Positions 25,201-36,241 of a stretch of DNA of 64,000 nucleotides are shown piece by piece. Source of the stretch: Lyophyllum atratum. Its lineage: Eukaryota > Basidiomycota > Agaricomycetes > Agaricales > Lyophyllaceae. The DNA lies in assembly GCA_014905825.1 (NCBI GenBank), contig JACGCN010000002.1:3038001-3102000 (forward strand). Reading direction: 5' to 3'. Below the pieces are notes generated by a model. It was not told where the DNA came from. It did not search any database and saw only the letters and a program-made list of their open reading frames with translations. How positions within the stretch are numbered: the first letter of the stretch is position 1; every line of letters begins with the position of its first letter. The translations under genes and the position numbers were made by a program.

Positions 25201-25737
25201 TCCCCCAACTTCCCTTCATGCCTTTCGGCAACGGTCCCGGTTCCGCCGCAGGCTCCGACTATGGCCACATGCCAATGGTCATGCCTCAACTGAGCTACCA
25301 GAACACGGGTAGCATGTACGGCATGATGGGTCCAGGAATGGCGATGAACCCTATGATGTCGGGCATGTTCGGGGGAAGCATGAACGGTTCTCAGTCCGGC
25401 TTTGCACCGCCATCTGCACCAGGTCTACAACAACGCCCCGTGTCCAATTTCTCGCTTGCAACGACAGCCAATCCTTTCGCTGGTCCGAGTACGAGTACGA
25501 ATCCATCTGACGACGAGCTCTTCAGTGCTCTCCGGAATTATCTGAGCACGCAAGACTTAATGACAGTTACCAAGAAGTACGTTGTTCGGCTTGTCCTTTC
25601 TCTTTGCCTACGTCGGTGCTGATTCTTTTCTTAGAACGGCTCGCGAAGCGATCATGGCTCGTTTCCCGAAGGCAGACCTCTCCTCCCGGAAAGACTTTTT
25701 GAATCAATCCATTGACACTATCCTCTCAGAATCATAG
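19205..25737 (+). CDS. chitin synthase class V with myosin-like motor, cytochrome b5-like and DEK-C domains
   Basis: Membrane glycosyltransferase (GT2) that polymerises UDP-GlcNAc into cell-wall chitin; about 1,950 aa in about 10 exons. Exon 1 (19205-19566) and the long exon from 19622 carry a myosin-like motor: [15 protein letters not shown], then a P-loop [10 protein letters not shown] made across the first intron, and [17 protein letters not shown]. After an acidic, Gly-rich linker (about 21600-21980) come transmembrane segments and a cytochrome b5-like part ([18 protein letters not shown]). The GT2 region has [43 protein letters not shown] and [13 protein letters not shown] (the QxxRW signature). 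The Met/Gly-rich tail ends in a DEK-C-like domain ([20 protein letters not shown]). The motor targets these enzymes to hyphal tips. Confidence 0.95.
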
Positions 25738-26268
25738 ACTATCATTACCCATTTTATCATACATCATGCATCGTCGGACTTGATCCTCTGCACCTTTTCA
25801 GCTCCTTACAAACCTGCCTCTCTCTCTCTCAATATGGACTTGTCGAATGTAGTCGAGTTTTGCTTTTTTATCTTAAGGACCATAGCAAGATATCTATGTT
25901 AATCATCGTTGAACATTGGCTATGTATAGAAGCCTCCACGGAGTCTCATCGGCATCTGCGACTTAGACAATCCGGAACAACTTTCTGGTAGGAGATTTCT
26001 GTCAGTAGCAGGTTCGGACGCGCAAGGCTACTTACTCTTGCCACGGCTCCGAACCGACGGCATTCCATGATGAAATGAGACGGAGGAGTCCAACGTGCCG
26101 TGTTACATGAACGAATTGACAGGCTACAGCTGACCGAAATTTCATTGTCATCGGCAATCATCATTCGCTATACGACACCTCTCTATTAATTTAATATAGA
26201 TTATGATATAAGTTCATATATCTCCTTTTCCCAAATTTTCTCCCCAGCATCCCCAATATATCGCCCTC
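25738..26268. other. intergenic spacer
   Basis: Chitin synthase 3' UTR and the promoter of the terpene synthase. The sequence is A/T-rich with a CTCTCTCTCTCAA pyrimidine run near 25825. No gene is seen. Confidence 0.5.
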
Positions 26269-27465
26269 ATGGTCCAGAATATCGCTCTTATTGAAGCCAC
26301 TACGACCTTCAGGCTCCCGGATCTCATATCTTCCTGCCCGTTCCGGGCCATATACCACCAGAATGGGAATGCTATCGGGTTGGCATCTGACAAATGGTTT
26401 GAAGAGGGCTGCCCAGATTTTACCGACGAAATGCGTCGCAAGATCTACAACGCACAGTGCGGCAAGATGGCCGGATCCTGTTTCCCATACTGCGACGACG
26501 AACATCTTCGTGTTGTCGCCGATTGCCTCAACCTTCTCTTCCATCTCGATGATGCCTCGGACGAGATGCTGAAACATGAAACCGAGGTTCTTGCTGATGC
26601 AGTCATGAACGCGCTATGGCACCCTGAGTCATATCGCCCAACTCTGCGCAAGGGAAAGAAACAACCTGCGCCGGAGCTTGCAGCCGCAAAGCTATGTCGA
26701 GAGTAAGCCGATTTATCAGCCCTCACATATGATTTTCTTACTTCTCTCCAGCTTCTGGATACGGTTCGCCCAGGACGCCAAGCCTGGTGTTCAAGCCAGA
26801 TTTCGCGAGCACTTGGACAGAACATTCGCGGAGGTGGTGATTGAGGGACGGAGCCGCCGCGATGGAGAGATACTCGACCTCGACTCCTACATAAGGTTTC
26901 GCCGTGAAGTCAGCGCCTGTAACGTTGGTTTCGCTCTCATCGAGTACGGACTTCGCATTGAGCTTCCTGACTATGTTGTCACCAACCCGACCATAGAGGC
27001 ACTGATTGATGGTGCCAATGACATCATCAGTTGGTATAACGTATGTGTTACTGCTTTCACGCACTTTCGTTGCTATAACTTGCTAAATATCTCTACACCC
27101 TGTTATAGGATATCCACTCGTATAATATGGAGCAGGCGATGGGGCACAAAAGCAATCTTGTCATCGTCCTAATGGAACAGCATCACATACACATACAAGC
27201 AGCCATGGACCTTGCCGGATATCATTGTGTCGAGGCGATCAACACCTACCGCGAGAATAAGAAGAGTGTACCATCGTGGGGTGCCGAAGTCGATCAAGAT
27301 GTGGCGGAATATATGCGTGGCGTGGAATTCTTTATGTCTGGCATACTCGAGTGGAATTTCGTATCAGAGCGATACTTTGGAAGCGAAAGTGCCAAGGTAA
27401 AGGAAACGGGAATCGTCAAACTTGAGGCTTTACGGCAGCTGCGTCCCACTGAAAAGCAAGCTTAG
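26269..27465 (+). CDS. sesquiterpene synthase (class I terpene cyclase)
   Basis: Ionises farnesyl diphosphate with Mg2+ and cyclises it to a sesquiterpene; cytosolic. Three exons, 26269-26702, 26752-27040 and 27109-27465, give about 359 aa, normal for the fungal family. It begins with the family's FRLPDLISSCPF. The first metal motif is D94-D95-ASD98 within LNLLFHLDDASDEM. The second (NSE) motif is N241-D242-IH-S245-YNM-E249, a perfect NDxxSxxxE, with intron 2 falling exactly between N241 and D242. Other expected parts are RFRREVSACNVGFALIEYG and GILEWNFVSERYFG (a variant of the C-terminal RY motif). Product identity cannot be predicted by eye. No P450 or other tailoring gene is adjacent. Confidence 0.94.
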
Positions 27466-28101
27466 GTGAGCACCACGCGCTCACCAATTATTTTGGGTAT
27501 GTTTTGACAAGTAGCGAAGGTAGAACTCTAGGATCGAAGGGCCATGATATCCCGATGCAGGAGTCAAGAAAACTTTCTGCCAGTGCCAGTGGTCAGATCC
27601 GACACCAAGAGAAGACCGCCTCAGTAGATATACTCATCCCCGACTGTAAACAGACGTGATTAGACACAAGTCATATTTGCCATCCAAATGAGTCAGAGCC
27701 TCCAGTTTCTTTGAACAGATGAAAAGGTCACCTGCACCGCCTGTCCCTACTCTCTGGGTTCTGGGACCTGGTTCAGTTAGTCGAGTCAGAATCCAAGGCA
27801 ATAGTAGCTGATGAGTTGAGAGAGAGCAAAGTGTTCCCACGCCCCGCGCTTTTTCCCTCAACGATATTTGAACGATATATCTCCATGCTTCCCTGATGTT
27901 TTTCAAGCCCATCTAGATATACACACAAGGTATTATCTGTTCAAGGACCCGTGCTCTTTCGTATGTTCCGTTTTGAGGACTGGGACACCATCATGCAACC
28001 TCACATTGTAGGGAGAGTTATATACGCTAAATGGCCACGCAGAGGCGCATCTGCTGACTATAGCGCCCTATCGACAGTTGTGTTTCAAGTGGCTTATTTA
28101 T
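27466..28101. other. intergenic, no gene seen
   Basis: Convergent space between the terpene synthase and a minus-strand F-box gene. A 92-codon minus-strand frame (27634-27912) has no family features and is not called. Confidence 0.45.
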
Positions 28102-29655
28102 TCAAACAGGATAGGTAAATAGACTGTAGAGAAATGAAGGGAAACACGTACCTGCTTGCTCAACATTTTCGAATTTGATTGTCAAAATTCCTCGAGCGGC
28201 AAGCCTCGGGAGACGCTGAGTTATTAAAGCTTCAGCGTCGGGTACCTTGAGCGGGTCTTTCGTGCACCAGTCCTCAAAATATAAATGTTCCAATGCCGCG
28301 AAGGAAGGTCCACTAAGTGTTGCATCCAATTCCTCCCATGGGAAATCGGCAAGAACGCCACTACTAGCACCGACCTGAAGTTCCTTCAACTTGCACGACA
28401 CTGGCGCTCTCTTCAAGATGACAATCAAGAAGTCCATGGCGTGAATAGTGCTGCTGCTGAGCGCGTCAAGGTTCTTCTGTGACAGAATCGCAACCCCCGG
28501 TAACTTGAGGCTTCGGAGTTCGGTGAGGTCTTCCAGGTGAATGGCTTCCACAAGAGCGGCTGATGGAAATATCAATCGTAGACTGGGAGCTTGTACGTGT
28601 CTGAATAATACACACTTTCGCAGTCACCAATCTCGTTTCCGCGCAGGTAAGAAATTTCGAGATGTTCCAGGGAATCAGAAATGTCGCTCAGGAACCAGGA
28701 TATAACTTTCGGACTTATCCCGTCAAGTGTTATCCCGGCAAATTGCACCCTGGAAATACGAGGTAGCGGGTTCAGCTTCGTTATCCAATAGACTGCCAAT
28801 GTACTTGTGCCGTAGAGGTTGATGGTGCGCAGGAATTGGTGAACAGGAGGAATATCTTCTTCTTCTTTGCTTTCGGCGTCGTCTTCATCGCTATCATCGT
28901 CTTCATCACTGTCATTCTTCCCGCTGCCCTTGCGTCCCTCACCACTCTCGTTCTCCTCACCACTCTCGCCCTCTTCACCACTCTCGCTCTCCCCACCGTT
29001 CTCGCTTTCTTCACCACTCTCGCCCTCTTCACCAGCCTCACCCTCTTTGTCTTCGTCATCCATTTCCAAGTCATCCAAAAAGGAAGAGCTCGCCACAAAT
29101 CTGAGCCAACTAAATTCCACCTTTCTAAGCTGGGGAAAGGACATGATAAAGTGTTTGATGAATCTTTTCGGCATAGTGCCTGTCAACGTGAGGTCCTCTA
29201 GTGCCGGGAAGTAATGAGGGCCCACCCAGTACGTAGAAGATTCGGAAAGCCTGAGACGTCGAACAAACGTGCCGATAGACCCAAGGTGTTCATGAGAGGA
29301 CTGTAGAAGAAGGTATAACGACTTGAATCGGTCTGGGGCAGACGTCTTCATTCCGGACAGTGTGATGATCGGCTCGTAGAAAAGATGAGTGCGGCTTCGT
29401 GGTAGCCAGTTCCGTGCCACGAGAGAAAAGCGAGTGAGAGGCCTAAGGCCTGCACCTTGTGTCAGAAACGAACCTCGTCAACCATTGTCAAATCTACTCA
29501 CGGCGTCTTGAGTCCCATTGCATAGGATATAACCTTTCGTCCTCTTGTAGTAAACCCTCCAAGTTCCCCTTCCAACCCTTGTCATCATGAGGCAGTCCCT
29601 CGTAGTTGTCTATGATCTCGTCGATGATTTCCTGAGGTATTGCTTGAGAGGGCAT
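28102..29655 (-). CDS. F-box/LRR-like protein with acidic Glu/Ser/Gly tract
   Basis: Probable substrate adaptor of an SCF ubiquitin ligase, of the type greatly expanded in Agaricomycetes. The start at 29653-29655 reads MPSQAIPQEIIDEIIDNY, a weak F-box opening. After an intron (donor GTGAGT near 29505) comes LRPLTRFSLVARNWLPRSR, the F-box second half. Leucine-rich stretches follow (FPALEDLTLTGTMPKRF; SDSLEHLEISYLRGNEIG). Between them, at about 28860-29065, lies a hydrophilic tract of some 65 residues built from ESGEE/GEEGES repeats and DSDEDD. A 54-nt intron (GTGTAT...CATCAG) probably joins GDCE to ALVEAIHLEDLTELRSL. The call rests on layout more than on strong motifs. Confidence 0.68.
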
Positions 29656-30024
29656 CTTGAAAATCGTGTTCAAGTTTGTGCTAATCTAATCAGTGACAAA
29701 TCTAGCAATCATCACCATCCGTTTGCATATGGTGTAACCTGATTACCAGTGCTATAACCGACACACATCGTAACAAGCCTTCCCCTTGGGCCTTGGGGCT
29801 AGCGCTAGTGCCGCCGCTCTGCTGCCCATGTCTCCACCGCCAGCATCGCTCCAGAGTCGTCCCAAATCGAAGACTTCGGAAACAAAACAAAAACAAAACA
29901 ATGTGCCCATCCATAGATTTCACGTTAAGAGAAATACAGAACACCCTCATGGCAAAGAGTCAGATGTCGTTCGAAATTCCCAATTGCACATCGCATACAT
30001 GTGTATATCATTCCGTGGTGGTCA
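29656..30024. other. intergenic spacer
   Basis: Promoter side of the F-box gene at 28102-29655 and 3' side of the next one. The segment 29980-30090, partly inside the next gene, recurs at 49055-49165. No further gene is seen. Confidence 0.45.
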
Positions 30025-31358
30025 TCATGCTGATAGGGCTTTCAAAATTTCAGCAGTGGTTGTACCATCCCCGAAACTGACCGAAAGCTTTCCTGTTGCA
30101 TCAAGGAGAGGAAAATGCGCCCTCAGCCCCCCGTCTGTATCCACTCCCAGATTCTCCGCATCGCCAAGAGCGTCGAAAACCACGTGGATCGTGATGGTAT
30201 GCAATGGCTCCAGGCGGCCAAACCAGTCATCAAGACAACGATCGATATCACGCGCAGTCGCTGAATCGTTGGCGTAGGTATCGAACATGGGTGAATACAC
30301 GTTGTCCTCGACAATAATGGCAAGTTTCTCAACCATACATGGGACTGCCGTCTCTTCCAGTAGTTGGTTTAGGCTCCAGAACCCGTCTTTTGCGAGGTTC
30401 ACCTGGAATACCAGAGTGCGGAGGTTTATTAACTGCTCCAAGTTGTAATCAAGAATAACTGGACAACAAGAATATGTCGTTAACGTCGTAGAAAACGAGA
30501 TGAAGGACGTAGATGATACAGACAATTATCAAAGTATGGATTAAGCCAAACCAGTGTTTCAATGTTCGCCGCTGCTTCTGGTAGAATGGTACACAGCCCA
30601 CTCAAGAAATTCAGGTCTGTCCATTCCGCTACCACTAACTTCCGGAGGCCCGAGAGCTTGTGACAGCTGCGAGGATTGCCAAAAAGCTCTAACCAGCCTT
30701 TCCAATCAACGCCTCCAATCTCCAATATCTCCAACGGCTTCGAAGTTTTGTTAGGTTGCGCACCATGAGCATCGGAATATGTTCCCCAAGCGTGTGTCTC
30801 TGCCAAGCAGGAAGCCGCCTCCTTCCCGAGGAGCGTTAGTTGTTTGACGTTCGGGGCAGCTGTAAGTAGATCTTCCGGAAATGTGCATGCACACATGTCT
30901 TCAACGTGGATACGGAGCGTATTAAGGCTTGGCGAGCACAATACGTTGCAAAGTAAGTCTTTGAAGGCAATCGGGATTTTGCACCAGTCGTCATAGCCTG
31001 ACAATTTGGGTGAAAAGTTGATGGAAAAGACTCGAAGGCTTCCACCGCGTGCAAATAAGGTCGAGAGCGCTCGGAAATCCGCATCTTCGATGATCCTATC
31101 CTTTCCTTTCACCCATAGCTCGTGGATATAACCGACCAGTCGAGGGTTGGCGATGAGATAGTTGTAGAATGGTTTACATGGGAGGTCGGTGGAGTCGCCA
31201 TCACGGGAATTAAGGTATATGACTCTAAAGAGCCGCTTGCGGCTTAGAATCACTAATGCTTTACAGACCAAGCAGCAACGAGAAAGAGATCCAGGATCGT
31301 TATGAAGGTGGTCGATAATGTCATCGAGGACATCCAGTGGGAGTTGTGGGGGAAACAT
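30025..31358 (-). CDS. F-box-like/LRR protein, paralogue A
   Basis: Two exons. The first starts at 31356-31358 with MFPPQLPLDVLDDIIDHLH, then SLSRCCLVCKALVILSRKRL, a clear F-box. Leu-rich repeats follow, including AAPNVKQLTLLG, LEILEIGGVDWKGW and LSGLRKLVVAEW. The second reads EQLINLRTLVFQVNLAKDGF and ends AEILKALSA at 30025. It is the full version of a pair with 55801-57047. The splice is unclear: paralogue B has GACGCAG as a possible acceptor where this copy has AACGACA. A weak GTCCTT donor with the TGTCCAG acceptor would keep frame in both. It is probably an SCF adaptor; the target is unknown. Confidence 0.8.
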
Positions 31359-31489
31359 CGTCGTTGACGTTGAGCGTTGATTCGATTGGATATTAGAGTG
31401 CATCTAAAACCCTGTGATAGATGAGGACATTGAGTTCGATGTTGACAAGCTTCACGTTAGACTTCAACAAGGCTGTTGCAAGGCTGCGC
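31359..31489. other. promoter region of F-box paralogue A
   Basis: Short upstream region ending at the target-site duplication of the transposon at 31498. No motif is called. Confidence 0.3.
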
Positions 31490-31497
31490 GCTGCCAC

Positions 31498-31938
31498 AGG
31501 CCCCGGGAAGCTCCCCTAGAGGTTTGCTCGGAAAATACCGTATTTTAGGGCGCCAAAATGGCGATTTCCCTGTCCGAAAATACCGTATTTCAGGCTATTT
31601 CAGCCAAATTTCAAGCCAAATTTGGGAAATCCCTGTCCACATATACCGTATTTGAGGGGATCGGGGCGACAACTTTTTATTTTTCATCAGGCTATATGGT
31701 AAATTTTCAATATGACAGGAACCCAGACGGTTTTTCAGCGTGGAAATGGGTCCGGGCGAAAATTAACCTTTTTGCGCATGCTCAGTGCTATTTTTACAAC
31801 CTCAATAAATTACGTAAGCTTTCCCATGTGCGATATCCTTGTTCGAGATACCGTATTTGACGCCCAAAATATACCGTATTTTAGGCGCATTTTTGGGTGA
31901 TTTCCCGAGCAAACCTATAGGGGAGCTTCCCGGGGCCT
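31498..31938. mobile_element. non-autonomous hAT-like MITE, 441 bp
   Basis: The left end, starting AGGCCCCGGGAAGCTCCCCT at 31498, is repeated inverted at the right end (finishing at 31938), with one mismatch in about 34 bp (CTAGAGG against CTATAGG). The element is flanked by a perfect 8-bp direct repeat GCTGCCAC at 31490-31497 and 31939-31946. An 8-bp duplication is the mark of the hAT superfamily. Five direct copies of ATACCGTATTT lie inside, at 31535, 31580, 31643, 31848 and 31871; subterminal motifs like these are typical transposase-binding sites. There is no transposase, so movement would need an autonomous relative. A 100-codon frame at 31558-31860 lies wholly inside and is probably not a gene. 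Confidence 0.92.
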
Positions 31939-31946
31939 GCTGCCAC

Positions 31947-32550
31947 CGGCGTCGTAACTCATTCAAATTGACATCAGTAACTCATCACGTGTAAATCTCA
32001 TGATCCACCTAGCTCCGAGTCAACTTGAACACGTCTGAGCTCTTCCACACCGCCGCAGCTCAGGACCTAGCTCAGCCTCTCCTGGGAATGCTGCAGATGC
32101 TAAAGCGCCAGAATATTCATCTTCTCCAGTCCTACCAATCGCTTGGTGATGATTCGGGTGCGCGTTCGCTGTTGTTCATCGCCCCTTGGAAGTTGGAATC
32201 TAGTTCTGCTTGAGCCATCACTGGAAGAGGCCAATATCATTCGCGGAAGGGCACTCCTCACACTGCTGGGCCGTCAACATTCTGCCGCTGTGCTGGTTTT
32301 TTCTGATTTTGCCTCCTGAATTGCTTATTACCCTAAAACACTATTGGGGGAAAGTATATCGGACCCTGTATGGTGTGAACGGCAAAGTGCAGGACTTCAT
32401 TTATAGCGTCGACGTCCCTCCGCAGGACAACACCTGCTCCCAACAAAACCCATCCCACTTTTCACCTGTCTTCCCTTCAGGGCTCCCACAAGGACTATAC
32501 GCTGGAAAACACGAACACCATACAGTGACTGGAAGCCAGCTTGAACTACT
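31947..32550. other. intergenic, no gene supported
   Basis: Several open frames of 60-150 codons exist, but none shows family features, and the longest (32210-32659) overlaps the first exon of the small membrane-protein gene in another frame. The region probably includes that gene's promoter and 5' UTR. Confidence 0.4.
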
Positions 32551-33151
32551 ATGCCACCCACAGCTGCGACGTGCATCGAGTACCGGGGATACGCGAACAT
32601 CGTCGTTGGTTGCATCCTCGCCGTTTGCCCCCAGGTTATCTACAACTCGTTCATCGTGAAGTCGATTGCGCTGCACAATAGGCTCGTGAGCATAGTTTAA
32701 GTTTTCTCTCGCGGGTCCACCTGACAGATCCTCCTCTCTAATTCTTACAATGCTCCTTACGACATACTCACGGCACATCCATGTAATGCAGCGTCTTTCA
32801 AATGCACGCACAGCCCCAGGGTTCAACCACGCGATTGCATGCATGGTCATCGCCATCGGTGTAGCCCACGTTTTCGCCGCGCGCTCCGGGCCCGCCGCAC
32901 GGGCGTCCATATGTAAATCGCATCTCCCCGCGCTTTTTCCCGAGACGAAACTCACTGTCTGTTATTACTCAGTTGCGATGGACGTAACTTGGGCTGCACT
33001 CGCACTGCTCACCTGCCTTGCGACCCCACGAGCATGGAAGCTTGGAAGCGCAACACTAATGCTCTCAGGATACGATTACGCCCTGTTTAGTGCTGTTATC
33101 TGGCTTTTGGAACCTGCGCTTCTGCGTGGCTCCACTAGGAGGACGAGGTGA
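32551..33151 (+). CDS. small multi-pass membrane protein, unknown
   Basis: Predicted from three exons: 32551-32685, 32792 to about 32912, and about 32973-33151. Intron 1 (GTGAGC...AATGCAG) is 106 nt. Intron 2 (GTAAAT...TTACTCAG) is 60 nt, a multiple of three, so it can also be read through. The product of about 140 aa has four hydrophobic segments: YANIVVGCILAVCPQVIY, HAIACMVIAIGVAHVFAA, VTWAALALLTCLATP and YALFSAVIWLLEP. It ends in basic residues (STRRTR). I do not recognise the family; similar small four-helix proteins are common in Agaricomycetes. The gene model is moderately uncertain. Confidence 0.48.
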
Positions 33152-33746
33152 TATGCGACCCTCGGGGTCGTAGTTGGGTCTTGCCTACTTCATGGATATT
33201 CTTGCGTTATTTATTGGCTGTGTTCCTTCTATACTTAGATATGACGATATGCAGTGGAATTTTAATTAGCAACAGCGCTCTGGAGAATATGGTTCAAGAA
33301 ATAATAAGGGTGCTTACCGAGTCCGGAAAACCCTGCAATTATGCGCGCGACTGGGGAGTGATAGATGAATCGATTAGGCTGTATAACCAATGTTTGTGTT
33401 CCCACGTGGCACATCCTTTCTTGGACTCGAGTCGAACTTCACGGCAACTTGAACTCGAATCCGCCGCTGTAATCACTGGTTGCACCTCGCATGCCCAACC
33501 ATCGCATGCCTGATAGTCTCCGCTCGTATACTCCGGCTCGACTTCAAGTTATTGAAAAGCTTAGGCTGATCACTGCGTCCTTCGTTGTTCAAATTGGCTA
33601 ATTGGGATGTCGACGTGATGGGCTGGGAGGCGATGCACGTCTGGTAATCCAACAACTCCTTCTAATGGGATGGCCTGTCTATTGTTATTCAACACCGCTT
33701 TTTTTGACCGTGAATTCGCTGGAGCAAGTCATTCGGAGTTGATTCT
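33152..33746. other. intergenic, no gene seen
   Basis: A 121-codon plus-strand frame at 33148-33513 overlaps the previous stop and has no supporting features. Nothing else is seen before the GRDP-like gene. Confidence 0.4.
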
Positions 33747-36005
33747 TTGGACATATATACGCCTCTGTTCTCTGGGAGTGGCATGACAGTGCCCCTTGCA
33801 TACGCGATGACTGGACCACATCAAGGACCAACGTACATCCTACCCCCTGGCTACACTTTCCCTCAAAGGTTCGATGTTGGCCAAAAACAAATCCCTGGAC
33901 CCCTCGTCAACAGCGCGCAGATCAAAGGCCACTTGGCGCTTCTACATGCTTTTACAGCACTACGGGCCAAGATCGAAGACTTCGATGGATCATCCCAACC
34001 CGCTGTTCCGTTCATGCCACGTACTCGAGATGAAAGATGGGTTTGGTTCGTAGGGTTCGCAGTCGAAAGGTAAGCTGCGTTAAACATGTATTCTCGGGTA
34101 CACGCAAGTCATCGTTCATAGATTTAGGATCTGGTGTGAGAGCCTGACTTTGGAGGACTCGAAAAAGCCCGCTGCAGAGTTTCTGCCGCCGCTGGATGTT
34201 CTCATGGTGGGTTCCCTCGCATTCAAACTTGGTGATGGATGACTGGAGCGACAAACGGTATCAGGTGTGGCATGCATACATGTTAAACCCAGGGTGCGTC
34301 ATTTCTACGCGGAATTTTCAGTATCAGCTGAGCGAAAAAGATAGATGGTATGCCGAAGACTGCACTCGCCTACCCACGTTGAAGAACTTGGCTCAAGCCG
34401 GCCACCTTTTCACCTCATATCTCGTACGTCGCCTCACTTTAGGATCAGAGGTACAGGACCCCTGATATTCTTATCTTTGCAGTCCTCTGGGGCGCAAGAA
34501 ATCCTCGCCTTTGAGTCCACAAAGACAAGGGAAGACTTCTGGCGCTCTAGAACTCGTAGGCCATTCGATGCCTTGGAAGACGCGCACATGAACCGAACCA
34601 AGACTATCAAATGCCCCAAATGCCGAAAAGCTCTCCAGATACGTACGTCGTCGTACACGATTACTTCTGTATCCCATGACATGTGCATCGTTCCAAGCCT
34701 ATTTGAACTCTTGGGGTACGGGGTATCTACAACAAGACTTTCGCTTCGATTGCAGTAGCTGCAGTGGCCCAATGCCGACCGCTATCACTCTAGATACGCT
34801 TGGCATTAGAAAGTTTGCTGATGACCTCGTTCGAGAGGATGGGGGAGCACGAACATATTTGGCGTACGCCCCGGAGTCCATCTTGTTCCGGAAGTTCAGT
34901 ACTGAATTACCTTGTGGTAACAGAGGCAGTGTTTGGACACCTACGACTGGCATCGACCTTGCACGAGGAAAGCACATCAAAGACCAGATCCTGAAGGGCG
35001 ACAGCTTTCATCGCGCGCCAGGGAGTAGCCAAGAAGAATGGGTCGGCTCCATTTTGCTCAATAGTTCAAAGAGATGGACTGATCTGGCGAACATGCGCTA
35101 TGCGATACCGATGCAAATGCGGGAGTTGCAGGGAGACTTGTGCGTTCACCCAATGTTTGGGCGAATCATGTTATTGTTCATTAAATTTGCGTATGAAGGG
35201 TGGACAGGATACTATCGGCCTATACAGATGATAGGCCGTTCTCGGCAGACCTGGTCGGCGCAGTACGCCTTCTACCCTTCATTCGGACAAGGAAACTACT
35301 GACAGCGTATTAGGTCATTCGACAGGGCTTGTTTGTGAAGAAGATGCAAGACCTTCAATGGATTGGATTCGAGGTCTTCGACGATGAAGCAGGCGAGGTA
35401 GCAATCCAGCACTCCGTCGCCCGTTATCACGCGTTCGTTTCAACGTAGCCACAGTCCTTGGTAGTGCACTCACCCACAATTTCCGTAGATTTCTGGATCT
35501 TATGGCGGCATCGCCGGTTTCATCCTATGTCCCAACACTTGACATCGACTTTGCAAGGCACACCCACCAGCTTATGGGTGAACAGTATAACGCGGATTGC
35601 ATGACTTACGTCGGACGATACATTGACCAGTATGAAGTGGGCACACCTCTTCTCGCATACTACAGCTAATCCCGACCTGCTCTCAGCGACGACATGAACG
35701 TCCCCGCCCGTCAGTTACTGACCTCATTTGACCTCACAAGCCGTGCCTGGCACGTATGTATATCCCAATTTCCGTCTCTGCCTGTACTAAGTGTACCACA
35801 GACGCGCTTCGGCGTCCCCTACACGCATTGTGGCCGCCCACCCCCTGCAAAAACGATCGGACAGCGCCTTTCCCGGCTCCTCCGCTTCTACCAACGCAAG
35901 CCATCCCACCTCATACCACTTAAACGCCCTGACCTCCTCGCCGGCACGCATGCAAGCGTGCACAATTCAGTCCTATACCATCTCTACATGAACCCGATTG
36001 TGTAG
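33747..36005 (+). CDS. GRDP-like (DUF1399) protein
   Basis: Member of the glycine-rich domain-containing protein-like family (Pfam GRDP-like); molecular role poorly known. Many exons. The N-terminal one includes RTRDERWVWFVGFAVERF. Next, PPLDVLMVWHAYMLNPGWYAEDC is formed across an intron of about 55 nt whose acceptor is AGATAG; the WHAY motif is typical. A CPKCRKALQI exon and SSCSGPMP suggest a small zinc-binding insertion. The middle exon (about 34710-35280) has FGRIMLLFIKFA. Later exons contain MAASPVSSYVPTLDIDFARH then THQLMGEQY, the second family motif (D.D..WHTHQL; here ARHTHQL), and the C-terminal exon has AGTHASVHNSV. Start 33747 is the most upstream ATG; one slightly downstream is possible. 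Confidence 0.78.
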
Positions 36006-36241
36006 ATGTTCAGCGACGCCAGAGAGCGAGAGACACTAGGCGGCGTGCTCACGACGCGACTTCAACGGGTAAGCATCGTTCTGGGTGCCGATATCGCTGG
36101 CTTGGTCCAGCCCAGGCGAGCCGGCGCGTGCAGCACTTGAGGGACCTATGGTTTGATACCTTACATGCGATAGCTGTAACATGACATTGCGTCTAAAACT
36201 CAGATAATGGTACATTCGTTCTTCGACTTTGCTGTTCATCC

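Noticed and set aside
27634..27912. 92-codon minus-strand frame
   Set aside because: No motifs, no neighbouring exons, composition like non-coding DNA.
31558..31860. 100-codon frame
   Set aside because: Lies inside the hAT-like element and contains its repeated ATACCGTATTT motifs; chance frame.
33148..33513. 121-codon frame after the membrane-protein gene
   Set aside because: No recognisable protein; overlaps the preceding stop.
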